Shown here: positions 52,516-62,124 of the stretch, piece after piece
Position numbering within the stretch: the stretch's first letter is position 1
Layout of the letters: each line of letters begins with the position of its first letter
Program-made: the position numbers and the translations under genes
Assembly: GCF_010727325.1 (NCBI RefSeq)
Contig: NZ_AP022565.1
Location: forward strand, 124,001 to 188,000
Direction: 5' to 3'
DNA length: 64,000 nucleotides
From: Mycolicibacterium alvei
GTDB lineage: Bacteria > Actinomycetota > Actinomycetes > Mycobacteriales > Mycobacteriaceae
The notes under the pieces: generated by a model
Told to the model about the DNA's origin: nothing
Database searches by the model: none
Seen by the model: only the letters and a program-made list of their open reading frames with translations

Positions 52516-54978
52516 TCACGGCGGAGGTGGGGGCGGAGGCGGTGGAGGGGGCGCCGGCAGCGTGATCGGGGGCAGCCCGGGGATCTCGATGACGTTGGGC
52601 GGCGGGGGCGGGCCGAGCTGGTTGAGCAGGCCCCCGGGTGGAGGAGGTGGCGCCTCGGGCGGGGGAATGTAGACCGGTGGTGGCACATACCCCGTGCTGG
52701 TGTTGATCGTGATGATCGAGCCGGGAATGGTCCTGCCGCTCGGCGTGGTACCGACGACCGAACCCTTCGAGGCATTGCTGTTGACGGCAGTGGGTTGGTC
52801 GGCGACTCGGAAACCGGAGCTAAGCAGGCGTTTCCGCGCGTCCTCGACCTTCAAACCGGTCACGCTCGGCACTTCGCCACCGGGGCCCCCGTCGACGTAG
52901 CGTGGGTCGGTGGGAGGAAGCGCGACGGGGCCGAAGTAGTCGGCGATGGGACTCATTGCGGCATACCAGGTCAACGCTGGTTCCGTACCGCCGAACAGGG
53001 TGCCGTCGCCGCATTTGCGCAACGGGTACGAGCACAGTCCCGACGGCGACGGGGAGTCGTCGAAGACGTAGTTCGCGGCGGCGTACCGATTGGTGAAGCC
53101 GAGGAAACCCGATGACCGATGGGCCTCGGTGGTTCCGGTCTTCCCGGACATCGGAAGCGTCCAGCCGACCGAACTCGCTGCGCCGGCGGCGGTTCCGTTC
53201 GAGTGATCCTTGCTCAGCGCGTTGGCCAAGGTATTGGCAAGGCCCTCGGGTACCGCCTGGTCACACGGCACTGTTTCCACCCCGACCTCACGGCCGTTGC
53301 GGTCGAAGACCTTGTCGATCGGACTCGGTGGACACCAGGTACCGCCGGAGGCCAGTGTCGCTCCGACATTCGCCAACTCCAGCGCGTTGAGCTCGAATGG
53401 GCCGAGAGTGAACGATCCGATGTTCTGCCGCTTGACGTAATCGGCGATGCTCTCGTCGGAATCGGGGTTGTAATCCCGGGCGCTACCGGGTTCGGCGTAG
53501 GACCTCAGGCCCAGGCGGACGGCCATGTCCACCGCACGCGGTACCCCGATCTGCGAGATGAGTTTGGCGAAAGCGGTATTGGGGGACTGTGCCAGGGCGT
53601 CGGTGACATTGAGCGGGCTGCGGAAACCATGTGCATTGCGCACACACCAGGTTTCCTTCGGGCACCCGGGGGTGTCGCTGCTCCCCAGGCCTTTGCCCAG
53701 AAACGTTCCGGGGACATCGAGTTGGGCGTTGATACCCATGCCCATATCGAGTGCGGCGGCGGTGGTGAAGATCTTGAAGATCGACCCGGCACCGTCACCG
53801 GCCAACGAAAAGGGCTGCGGCTGCACGGTTTGGTTGGCATCCAGATCGAGTCCATAGGTGCGGCTGTCACCCATCGCGACCAGTCGATGGGTGTCCTTGC
53901 CTGGCGTGATCACGCTCATCACGCTCGCGACACCGGCTGCATTCGGGTTCGCGTACTTCTCGATCGCCGACTGGACGCTGTCCTGCACCTTGGGGTCCAG
54001 CGTGGTGCGGATCAGGTAACCGTTGCGCGCGACGTCCTTCATCGTCAGCCCGGAGCGGGCGAGGTACTGCAGGACGTACTCACAGAAGAAGGCGCGATTA
54101 CCGGCGGCGATGCACCCCTGCGGTAGCGGGTCGGCCTGGCGGAGTATGCCCAACGGTGCCGCCTTGGCTGCGCGCAGTTCCTCGGCGCGGTCCGGCAGAT
54201 AGTCGATCAAGGTGTCGAGCACGAGGTTGCGTCGGGCCAGGGCGCCGTCGGGATTGGTGTAGGGGTTCAGCGCACTGGTGGACCGCACCACACCGGCCAG
54301 CAGGGCGGCCTGCGGCCAGGTCAGGTCGGCGGCGTCGACGCCGAAGTAGGTACGTGCCGCATCCTGAACTCCGAAGGCGCCGTTGCCGAACGACACGAGG
54401 TTCAGGTACCGGGCCAGGATCTCGCTTTTGGGGAGGGTCTTGTCCATCGCCAGCGCGATCCGGATCTCGCGCAGCTTGCGTGCGGGGCTGACCTCGACGG
54501 CGGCCCGGCGTTCGGCGTCGGAGTTCGCAGTGACCAGAAGGTTGTAGTTCTTGACGTACTGCTGCTCGATGGTGGATCCGCCGCGGACGTCGTCGACACC
54601 CCGCAGGTAGCCGATGAGTCCGTGCAGAGTGCCCTGGACATCCACACCGTTGTGTTCGACGAAGCGCTTGTCCTCTACCGAGACGATCGCCAGCTTCATG
54701 GTGTCGGCGATCCGATCGGGAGGAACCACCCACCGGCGCTGTTCGTACAGCCAGGCGATCGGTTTGCCCGAGGTGTCCACCATGGTGGTGACGAGCGGTG
54801 CGTCACCTTGGAGCACCTCCGCGGAATCCTGTGCCACGGTGTCGGACAGCCGTGCCGTCATCATGCCGACACCGCCGACGACGGGGAACATCAACACCGC
54901 CGCGAGCAATCCGGCCAGCACACAGTGCATGGCCAACTTGGCAACCGTAGACCGCGACCGCGGTGGCGGGTCGGACAT
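52516..54978 (-). CDS. ponA2: Bifunctional class A penicillin-binding protein, PonA2-like
   Basis: An 820-residue protein from ATG 54978. A TM helix lies at about 15-45. The GT51 glycosyltransferase shows SVEDKRFVEHNGVD (catalytic Glu), GGSTIEQQYVKN and RYLNLVSFGNGAFGVQ. The transpeptidase has SxxK in GAGSIFKIFT, SxN in SPNTAF and KTG in SGKTGTTEAHRS. A PASTA domain (PSVTGLKVEDARKRLLSSGF ...) and a very Pro-rich tail close it. It polymerises and cross-links peptidoglycan. PASTA and sequence style fit mycobacterial PonA2 (Rv3682); a PonA3-type paralogue is also possible. Confidence 0.88.
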   Translation of the reverse strand: MSDPPPRSRSTVAKLAMHCVLAGLLAAVLMFPVVGGVGMMTARLSDTVAQDSAEVLQGDAPLVTTMVDTSGKPIAWLYEQRRWVVPPDRIADTMKLAIVSVEDKRFVEHNGVDVQGTLHGLIGYLRGVDDVRGGSTIEQQYVKNYNLLVTANSDAERRAAVEVSPARKLREIRIALAMDKTLPKSEILARYLNLVSFGNGAFGVQDAARTYFGVDAADLTWPQAALLAGVVRSTSALNPYTNPDGALARRNLVLDTLIDYLPDRAEELRAAKAAPLGILRQADPLPQGCIAAGNRAFFCEYVLQYLARSGLTMKDVARNGYLIRTTLDPKVQDSVQSAIEKYANPNAAGVASVMSVITPGKDTHRLVAMGDSRTYGLDLDANQTVQPQPFSLAGDGAGSIFKIFTTAAALDMGMGINAQLDVPGTFLGKGLGSSDTPGCPKETWCVRNAHGFRSPLNVTDALAQSPNTAFAKLISQIGVPRAVDMAVRLGLRSYAEPGSARDYNPDSDESIADYVKRQNIGSFTLGPFELNALELANVGATLASGGTWCPPSPIDKVFDRNGREVGVETVPCDQAVPEGLANTLANALSKDHSNGTAAGAASSVGWTLPMSGKTGTTEAHRSSGFLGFTNRYAAANYVFDDSPSPSGLCSYPLRKCGDGTLFGGTEPALTWYAAMSPIADYFGPVALPPTDPRYVDGGPGGEVPSVTGLKVEDARKRLLSSGFRVADQPTAVNSNASKGSVVGTTPSGRTIPGSIITINTSTGYVPPPVYIPPPEAPPPPPGGLLNQLGPPPPPNVIEIPGLPPITLPAPPPPPPPPPPP

Positions 54979-55153
54979 GCTCTCAAGCGTAAGACGCTCA
55001 GCGGTGGGCGATGGATATATCGCACGCAACACGTTGGCTACGTTGTGATTTCAGAACCTCAGACTGTCGAATCTGCACGGGTTGGCTGGGGCCGACGTCC
55101 GTGACCGGTGGCGCTTGGGCGATCCGATGCGCAACGGGCCCGACGGAACGTCG

Positions 55154-55642
55154 CTAACGATCGCCGCGACTGCAGTTCGGATTGGCCGGCTTGGCGGGCC
55201 AGCTGCACACGTCGATGTAGGTGGTGTTGGCGTAGCCACCGCCGTCGAATACGCCGTAGGCGTCACCGTGCGTGCCGGTGTAGGTCGCGCCGCCGCCTCC
55301 GCCGCCTCCCGAGGTGATGATCGTGGTGACCGTCCACCCCTTGCTCTGGAGTGCGTTCTTGTACGCGGTCATCACATCGTTCGGTGATCCGTTGACCTGG
55401 TAGTGGAGGTGGATTCCGCCGTCGGCGATGTCGTCGGGCCCCCTGGTCTGCTGCACGTCCGCCGGTGTGGGCAATAGCGACGCCACTGCCGCACCGTCCC
55501 CGGCCGCGGTGGTGGTCGTACTGGTGGCGGCCGTCATCGTGGTGGTGGTGGCCTCGGCCTTCTCGGTGACCGAGCTGCACGCCGTGGCGGCCAGACCGAT
55601 CGCCATCGCCCCGATGAGGCAGGTTGTGGTGTGCTTCGGCAT
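55154..55642 (-). CDS. Small Thr/Gly-rich putative lipoprotein
   Basis: A 162-residue protein from ATG 55642 (MPKHTTT) with GGGGAAG upstream. Signal then LAATAC (Cys22), a Thr/Ala linker (residues 28-48), and a domain with [20 protein letters not shown], a seven-Gly run, and paired Cys near the end ([14 protein letters not shown]). Looks like a mycobacterial secreted small lipoprotein of unknown role. It is divergent from the alkaline phosphatase gene over 181 bp. Confidence 0.68.
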   Translation of the reverse strand: MPKHTTTCLIGAMAIGLAATACSSVTEKAEATTTTMTAATSTTTTAAGDGAAVASLLPTPADVQQTRGPDDIADGGIHLHYQVNGSPNDVMTAYKNALQSKGWTVTTIITSGGGGGGGATYTGTHGDAYGVFDGGGYANTTYIDVCSWPAKPANPNCSRGDR

Positions 55643-55823
55643 GGGCTTCCCCGTTCGTTTTGCCGCACCGTACCAATGCCGGCCAGAGCGGTTGGAGGAT
55701 TTTGACAGCAGGAAGGGCCAGGTAGTTCCGATGGCAACAACGCGTCCAGCTGTTTGGTTGTCGTTGCGCGAATGTCGACTGTCGGGCAAGCAGTGGTTCA
55801 CGTGCGGCTTGAACGATGTCTGG

Positions 55824-57326
55824 ATGAGACGCAGGTGGTTCGCGGTGGCGACAGGATTGGTGTGTACGGCGAGCTTGGCCGCGGCCTGCGGCGGGAGCAA
55901 CGACGGCAACGCCTCGCTTCCGGTACTCGATCCCGCCGCCAAGGGCACCCTGTCCGAGCACGGCGGTGCGACCCGCGCCGGTGCCGACCGCAGCCGGCTG
56001 ATCGCGGACTCCATCAAGAACACCGGCGCCAAAAACGTCATCCTGCTGATCGGCGATGGGATGGGAGACTCCGAGATCACGATGGCCCGCAACTATGCGC
56101 ACGGAGCCGGTGGCGCCTTCCCGGGTCTCGACGCCCTTCCGCTGACCGGTCAGTACACGCACTACTCCCTTAACAAGGACGGCAAGCCCACCTACGTGAC
56201 CGATTCGGCCGCCGGTGGATCGGCGTGGGCCACCGGAACCAAGACCTACAACGGCGCCATCTCAGTGGACATCCACGGCATGGAGCAGAAGACGCTGCTG
56301 CAGCGTGCCAAGGACGCGGGCAAGGCCACTGGAGACATATCTACCGCCGAGATCCAGGACGCCACCCCGGCGGTCCAGCTCGCCCACGTCACCGGGCGGA
56401 AGTGCTACGGACCCGACGAGACCACCGAGAAGTGCCCGACGAACGCGCTGGAGCACGGCGGCAACGGATCGATCGCCGAGCAGCTGCTCACCACCCGCGC
56501 CGACGTCGTGATGGGTGGCGGCGCCGAGACCTTCCAGCAGGTCGCCAAAGCCGGTGACTACCAAGGCAAGACACTTGAAGTGCAGGCCAAGGAACGTGGT
56601 TTCACCATCGTGCGCAACGCCGACGAACTCGACACGGTGGACAAGGCCGACCGGGACGCCCCGTTGCTCGGCCTGTTCGCCGAGGGCAACATGCCGACCC
56701 GGTGGAGCGGTCCCGTGGCCGGCAAGGGCGGCTATCTGGAACCGGCTGTCGAATGCAAGGACAACCCGGAGCGCGGTGCATCGGTTCCCACGTTGGCCGC
56801 CATGACCGAGAAGTCCATCGACCTGCTCAAGGGCAATGAGAACGGATTCTTCCTGCAGGTCGAGGGCGCCTCGATCGACAAGCAGGACCACGCCGCCAAT
56901 CCCTGCGGTCAGATCGGCGAGACCGTCGACCTCGACGAGGCCGCCAAGGTCGCCCTCGACTTCGCCGAGGAGAACAAGGACACCCTGGTCATCGTCACCG
57001 CCGACCATGCCCACAGCAGCCAGATCGTCGAGACCATGAGCCTCGACGACGTCCGCGCTGCCGCGGCCGAGGCCAACCTGCCGTTCGAGGTCACCCGCGA
57101 CGCGATCTATCCGGGTCTGACCCGGGTGCTCCGCAGCAAGGACGGCCAGGACCTGACAATCTCCTACGGCACATCGGACAACCTCGACGCCATGGACCAG
57201 GGCCACACCGGATCTCAGTTGCGCATCGCGGCCTATGGTCCCGGTGCGGCCGATGTCGTCGGGTTGACGGACCAGACCGACCTGTTCTTCACGATGACCC
57301 GTGCCCTGGGGCTGAGCAGCAACTGA
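55824..57326 (+). CDS. phoA: Alkaline phosphatase, PhoA family, lipoprotein
   Basis: A 500-residue enzyme. Start ATG 55824 gives signal and lipobox LAAAC (Cys22). PhoA motifs: [10 protein letters not shown] (metal Asp), [14 protein letters not shown] (nucleophilic Ser), [25 protein letters not shown] and GHTGSQ (metal His/Asp residues). It frees phosphate from esters outside the cell and is usually induced by phosphate starvation through SenX3-RegX3; no such box was confirmed here. A longer in-frame reading upstream covers the divergent lipoprotein gene and is rejected. Confidence 0.93.
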   Translation: MRRRWFAVATGLVCTASLAAACGGSNDGNASLPVLDPAAKGTLSEHGGATRAGADRSRLIADSIKNTGAKNVILLIGDGMGDSEITMARNYAHGAGGAFPGLDALPLTGQYTHYSLNKDGKPTYVTDSAAGGSAWATGTKTYNGAISVDIHGMEQKTLLQRAKDAGKATGDISTAEIQDATPAVQLAHVTGRKCYGPDETTEKCPTNALEHGGNGSIAEQLLTTRADVVMGGGAETFQQVAKAGDYQGKTLEVQAKERGFTIVRNADELDTVDKADRDAPLLGLFAEGNMPTRWSGPVAGKGGYLEPAVECKDNPERGASVPTLAAMTEKSIDLLKGNENGFFLQVEGASIDKQDHAANPCGQIGETVDLDEAAKVALDFAEENKDTLVIVTADHAHSSQIVETMSLDDVRAAAAEANLPFEVTRDAIYPGLTRVLRSKDGQDLTISYGTSDNLDAMDQGHTGSQLRIAAYGPGAADVVGLTDQTDLFFTMTRALGLSSN

Positions 57327-57448
57327 CCTCGCCGGGCGTGGGGCGATTTGTGATGGTTCCGTGGCCTGAATGTGACTATTGCGTACAAGTGTTGCCCGAG
57401 TGACACAAGTGCACTGATGCACGCCACGTCGGAGCGGGGAGAACCACC

Positions 57449-57769
57449 ATGGCAGCGCAGATCACCTTCGGCCGACTGTTCGGATATGCGGCGCTGAGCG
57501 TCGCCGGCGCGTTGACGGCCCTGACCGTGAGCCACGGGTTGGCGGCCGCCACGCCGCGGGCGCCACTGCCCTCCGACGACCAGGCGCCCGCGGTGCCCTT
57601 CGACCCCGGGGCGTTGGTCAATGCCATCGACGACTACGCGACTCTCCTGTCGATCCTCACCGGCGGCCGCAGTGCTCAGTCTGGTCTCGGTGGGCCGGGC
57701 GGCATCGCACCGGCACCGGCACCGGCACCGGCACCGGCGGGTACCTATCCGATGCTGCCCGGCGTGTAG
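57449..57769 (+). CDS. Small secreted Ala/Pro-rich protein
   Basis: A 106-residue protein with a signal peptide (residues 1-34, ALTVSHGLAAA) and an Ala-Pro repeat near the C-terminus encoded by CACCGG hexamers. GGGGA lies about 10 bp before the ATG. Unknown function; low-complexity exported proteins of this kind are frequent in mycobacteria. Confidence 0.6.
   Translation: MAAQITFGRLFGYAALSVAGALTALTVSHGLAAATPRAPLPSDDQAPAVPFDPGALVNAIDDYATLLSILTGGRSAQSGLGGPGGIAPAPAPAPAPAGTYPMLPGV
57708..57737 (+). repeat. Five tandem CACCGG hexamers
   Basis: CACCGG is repeated five times without change. It encodes an Ala-Pro dipeptide run in the secreted protein, and unit number can change without shifting the frame. 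Confidence 0.9.
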
Positions 57770-57794
57770 GGAACGGCGGCCGTTTTCGCACCCA

Positions 57795-58958
57795 TCAACT
57801 GAGGATCTGCGGGGAGACGAGGTGCGGGTAGGCATCCTGACGATGCTGAAACTTCAGGATGTCGGGGTTCAGTACGGTGCCCTCACGAATCTCGATGGCC
57901 CGCGAGATCGTGTTGTCGGCATCCCAGGCCGCCGGACCCCCGAGCACAGTCTCGATGTGCGGCATCAGCGCCTCGCTGATCTCCCACGTCGCGGAGTTCC
58001 ACAGGTAGGACGGGCTGTGGTCCACGGCGTAGTAGTAGACGCCGTCGCCCACCTGGCAGACCGGGTCGTTGAACGAGCTCGGACGCGCCCAGCTGAACCC
58101 CATGCCTGCGTCGCAGGAGACGTCGACGAGCAGGCTGCCTGGATCGAACATGGCCAGATCGTGTTCGGTGACGAAGATGAGGGGAGCAGTGGGATCTTGC
58201 AGCACGCAGTTGACGACGATGTCGTTCTCGGCCAGGAAGCGAGCCACCGGCACCATGCCGTCCGCTGGTGTGTCGGCCCACGTCCGCTCGGGAGTTTCCT
58301 TGTCGCGCCCCATCTGTACGATCTGCGTCGAGTGGATCGGGGATCCGACGGCTGCGACCTCACGATTGGTCAGGACGCGGACATCGTCGACGCCGTGGGC
58401 GTTGAGTGCGGTGACCGCACCGCGGGCCGTCGCACCGAATCCGATGACGGCAGCGCGGAGGCGGCGACCGTAGCTGCCGGTGATTCCGGCCAGTTGCATC
58501 GCGTGTAGCACCGAGCAGTAGCCCGCGAGCTCGTTGTTCTTGTGGAATACGTGCAGACCGAATCCACCATCGGCCTGCCAGTGTTGCATTGCCTCGAAGG
58601 CGATCAGCGTCAGTCGCCGGTCGATGGCGATCTGAGTGAGGGCCGCATCCTGCACGCAGTGCGGCCATCCCCAGACCACCTGACCGACCCTCAGCTCCGC
58701 CAGGTCCTCAGCTTGCACTTTGGGCAGCAGAATGATGTCACACTCCGCGATGATCTCGTCGCGTGTCTTGATTCCGCCGACCAGCTCGGCCAGTGCGTCA
58801 TCGGTGGCACCGAACTCTTCGCCATAGCCGTGCTCAAGGAACACCCGCCGCAGTATCGGTGGATCGATCCGGCTGAAATGAGCCGGGTGAATGGGCAGCC
58901 TACGTTCGTCAGGTTTGCGGGAGTGAGCCAGAACGCCTAGCGAAAGCTGTTTCGCCAC
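57795..58958 (-). CDS. N5-(carboxyethyl)ornithine synthase-like / alanine dehydrogenase-family protein
   Basis: A 387-residue protein of the AlaDH/PNT superfamily. N-terminal ERRLPIHP is the substrate-side start; the Rossmann part reads RLRAAVIGFGATARGAVTAL; YLWNSATWEISEALMPHI near the end is typical of carboxyethylornithine synthases (Ceo). Those enzymes reductively condense pyruvate with ornithine or lysine using NADPH. Chemistry is inferred from similarity style. It stands alone and leftward; the 153 bp upstream hold its promoter and no other gene. Confidence 0.8.
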   Translation of the reverse strand: MAKQLSLGVLAHSRKPDERRLPIHPAHFSRIDPPILRRVFLEHGYGEEFGATDDALAELVGGIKTRDEIIAECDIILLPKVQAEDLAELRVGQVVWGWPHCVQDAALTQIAIDRRLTLIAFEAMQHWQADGGFGLHVFHKNNELAGYCSVLHAMQLAGITGSYGRRLRAAVIGFGATARGAVTALNAHGVDDVRVLTNREVAAVGSPIHSTQIVQMGRDKETPERTWADTPADGMVPVARFLAENDIVVNCVLQDPTAPLIFVTEHDLAMFDPGSLLVDVSCDAGMGFSWARPSSFNDPVCQVGDGVYYYAVDHSPSYLWNSATWEISEALMPHIETVLGGPAAWDADNTISRAIEIREGTVLNPDILKFQHRQDAYPHLVSPQILS

Positions 58959-59111
58959 TTCAGCTCTTCTGGTCAGGCAATGGCACCTCGATGGCGTGAG
59001 CCGTGGATCTTCGAGGAGATTCGTCAGACATCGCTGGGCCCCTTTGATAGTGAGGGCCTGAGTGGTCCCGGTGTCGTCGACACTACGCGTCGTGAATGGC
59101 CGTCGATGCCA

Positions 59112-61967
59112 TCAGCGACCGGCGCGCTCCATCGCCTGTGCCACCACGCCGCGCGCCGGGCGCTGACGCACCAGCTGCGGCCACCAGAACCACGGGCCCA
59201 TCAGCGCCGCGATCGACGGGGTCATGAACGACCGGATCACCAGGGTGTCGAACAACAGGCCCAGCCCGATGGTCGAGCCCACCTGGGCCACCACGATCAT
59301 CTCGCTGACCACCATCGACATCATGGTGAACGCGAACACCAGTCCGGCCGCGGTCACCACCGATCCGCTGCCGCCCATGGCCCGGATGATGCCGGTGTTG
59401 ATCCCGGCGGGCAGTTCTTCCTTGAGCCGCGCCACCAACAGCAGGTTGTAGTCCGCGCCGACGGCCAACAGCACGATCACCGCCATGGCCATCACCATGA
59501 AGTGCAGTTCGATCCCGATCAGGTGCTGCCACACCAGGACCGACAAACCGAACGACGTTCCCAGGGAGACCAGCACGGTGCCGACGATGACCGCGGCGGC
59601 GACCAGGCTGCGCGTGATGATCAGCATGATGATGAAGATCAGGCACAGGGCCGAGATTCCGGCGATGATCAGGTCGTAGTTGTTGCCTTCCTGCATGTCC
59701 TTGAAAGCCGATGCGGTACCGCCCATGTAGATCTTGGAACCCTCGAACGGTGTGTTCTTGATGGCTTCCTTGGCGGCCAGTTTGATGTCGTCGACCAACC
59801 CGATGCCTTCCGGCGTCAGTGGGTCACCCTCGTGAGAGATGATGAAGCGCACGGCTTTTCCGTCGGGGGAGATGAAACTCTCCATGCCGCGCTTGAAGTC
59901 GGCGTTGTTGAAGATCTCCGGCGGCAGGTAGAAGGTGTCGTCGTTCTTGGAGTCGTTGAACGCAGTTCCCATGGCGGTCTGGTTTTCCTGCATCGCCGCC
60001 ATCTGATCCTGCAGACCCTTCTGGGTCTGGTACATCGTCAGCATCATCGTCTTCATCGTCCGCATGGTCTCGATCTGCGGCACCATCATGGTGGCCATCT
60101 GCGGCATCAGGGCGTCGAGCCGGTGCATGTCGGGCATCATCTGCTCGATGGTCTCGGTCATGCTGTCGACACCGTCGAGGCCGTCGAACACCGAGCGCAT
60201 CGACGCGCACACCGGGATGTTGTAGCAGTGCGGTTCCCAGTACAGGTAGTTGCGCACCGGGCGCAGGAAGTCGTCGAAATCGGAGATGTGGTCCCGCAGT
60301 TCCTTGACGTCGACGACCATCGTGTCCATCTTGCCGACCATGTTGTGCGTGATGGAGCTCATTTCCTCCATCAGCGTGATCATCTGATCCATCGTGTTGA
60401 TGGTCTTCTGCATCTCGTCGGCCTGCAGCAGCATGTCGTCGGCGCGGTCGGTGAGGTACTTGCGGTTCATGGTCTGCATGACCCCGCCCATGCTCATCTG
60501 CGCGGGAATCGTGCTGAACTCCAGCGGTTCACCCTGCGGGCGGGTGATGGCCTGCACGCTCCCGACCCCCGGCACCTCGAAGATCTTCTTGGCGATCCTG
60601 TCGATCACCAGGAAGTCCGCGGAATTGCGGATGTCGTGATCGGTTTCGATGAGCAACAACTCGGGGTTCATCTTTGCCGCCGAGAAGTGCCGATCGGCCG
60701 CGGCATAACCCTCCTGCGCAGGCAGATCGGTCGGCAGATAGTTGCGGTCGTTGTAGTTGGTCCGGTAGCCCGGCAGGGTCAGCAGACCGACCAACGACAG
60801 CAGGATGGTGCCCAACAGCACCGGACCCGGCCAGCGAACCACGAAGGCTCCCAGCCGCCGCCAGAAGCGGATGCGCATGGCGCGCTTGGGTTCCAGCACC
60901 TTGCCGAACCGGCTTGCCACCGTGATCACCGCCGGCCCCAGCGTCAATGCCGCCAGCACCGTGACGGTCATGCCGACGGCCATCGGAATGCCCAGGGTCT
61001 GGAAATAGGGCAGCCGGGTGAAATGCAGACACAATGTGGCCCCGGCGATCGTCATACCGGAGCCGAGCACCACGTGCGCCGTGCCGTGGAACATCGTGTA
61101 GTACGCCTGTTCTCGGTCCTCGCCGACGCTGCGGGCTTCCTGATATCGCCCGATCAGGAATATCGCGTAATCGGTGGCCGCGGCGATCGCGAGCGTGACC
61201 AGAAGCTGTGTCGCGAACGTCGAGAGCCCGATCAGGTTGTGGTAACCCAGGAATGCGACGAAGGCGCGTGCCGCGGACAGTTCGACGACCACCATCGCCA
61301 GCACCAGCAGCACCGTGACGATCGACCGGTAGACCAGCAGCAGCATCGTGATGATCACTGCGAAGGTGACGCCTTCGATGATCTTGACGCTGCGGTCGCC
61401 GGAGATCTGCTGATCGGCGGCCAGGGCGGTGGGGCCGGTGACGTACACCTTGAGCCCCGGCGGCGGCGACAGCCCGGCGATGAGCTTCTGGACGGCCTCC
61501 ACCGATTCGTTGGCCAGCGCCTCACCCATGTTGCCGGCCATGTACACCTGCACGTAGGCGGCCTTGCCGTCATTGCTCTGGGCGCCGGCCTCGGTCAGCG
61601 GATCACCCCAGAAGTCCTGCACGTGCTCGACATGCTTCTTGTCGGCTTCCAGCCGGTCGACCATGTCGTTGTAGAACCGATGCGCGTCGTCGCCGAGCTT
61701 GGCGTCATCCCCCTGGGCCTCCAGCACGATCATTGCCGAGCTGTCGGAATGGAACTCGTCGAACACCTTGCCGACGCGCTTCATCGCGATCACCGACGGC
61801 GCCTCGTCCGGGCTCATCGACACCGAGCGCATCTGGCCGACCACCTCGAGCGGGGGAACGGTCACGCTCAGAAACGCGAGGAGGGCGATCCAGCCGACAA
61901 TCACCGGAACGGCGAATCGACGGATCCATCGAGCAACCCCCGTATGGGGGGCTCTGAAATCGGCCAT
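59112..61967 (-). CDS. MmpL-family RND transporter
   Basis: A 952-residue protein from ATG 61967 ([10 protein letters not shown]). Twelve TM helices in two blocks: TM1 at 22-44, then a large extracytoplasmic loop, five helices up to about 370, a second loop of about 360 residues rich in Met ([33 protein letters not shown]), and five closing helices. The Asp-Tyr proton-relay regions are [16 protein letters not shown] and [14 protein letters not shown]. MmpL proteins export lipids or siderophores to the mycobacterial envelope. No mmpS partner adjoins it. Start chosen by family N-termini; the longer reading adds a His/Arg-rich leader. Confidence 0.92.
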   Translation of the reverse strand: MADFRAPHTGVARWIRRFAVPVIVGWIALLAFLSVTVPPLEVVGQMRSVSMSPDEAPSVIAMKRVGKVFDEFHSDSSAMIVLEAQGDDAKLGDDAHRFYNDMVDRLEADKKHVEHVQDFWGDPLTEAGAQSNDGKAAYVQVYMAGNMGEALANESVEAVQKLIAGLSPPPGLKVYVTGPTALAADQQISGDRSVKIIEGVTFAVIITMLLLVYRSIVTVLLVLAMVVVELSAARAFVAFLGYHNLIGLSTFATQLLVTLAIAAATDYAIFLIGRYQEARSVGEDREQAYYTMFHGTAHVVLGSGMTIAGATLCLHFTRLPYFQTLGIPMAVGMTVTVLAALTLGPAVITVASRFGKVLEPKRAMRIRFWRRLGAFVVRWPGPVLLGTILLSLVGLLTLPGYRTNYNDRNYLPTDLPAQEGYAAADRHFSAAKMNPELLLIETDHDIRNSADFLVIDRIAKKIFEVPGVGSVQAITRPQGEPLEFSTIPAQMSMGGVMQTMNRKYLTDRADDMLLQADEMQKTINTMDQMITLMEEMSSITHNMVGKMDTMVVDVKELRDHISDFDDFLRPVRNYLYWEPHCYNIPVCASMRSVFDGLDGVDSMTETIEQMMPDMHRLDALMPQMATMMVPQIETMRTMKTMMLTMYQTQKGLQDQMAAMQENQTAMGTAFNDSKNDDTFYLPPEIFNNADFKRGMESFISPDGKAVRFIISHEGDPLTPEGIGLVDDIKLAAKEAIKNTPFEGSKIYMGGTASAFKDMQEGNNYDLIIAGISALCLIFIIMLIITRSLVAAAVIVGTVLVSLGTSFGLSVLVWQHLIGIELHFMVMAMAVIVLLAVGADYNLLLVARLKEELPAGINTGIIRAMGGSGSVVTAAGLVFAFTMMSMVVSEMIVVAQVGSTIGLGLLFDTLVIRSFMTPSIAALMGPWFWWPQLVRQRPARGVVAQAMERAGR

Positions 61968-62124
61968 CAGGAACCCTTGGTGGTCGGCGGGGTGAGCACG
62001 ATGCGGCGGTCGGGCCTTGTGCGGTCGGGCCATGTGCGAAGGCTGACCTTACTACGTCGTGTCGTTCCCACCCGTCTTACCAGACGGGGCCCGTCAGCAG
62101 GGCGCCAGCTTTCACCATCACCCG

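Noticed and set aside
55428..55823. N-terminal extension of alkaline phosphatase
   Set aside because: The extension is antisense to the small lipoprotein gene, and a proper signal peptide with lipobox begins at 55824.
57708..57737. CACCGG repeats considered as a CRISPR or regulatory array
   Set aside because: Six-base units without spacers inside a coding frame; they encode Ala-Pro.
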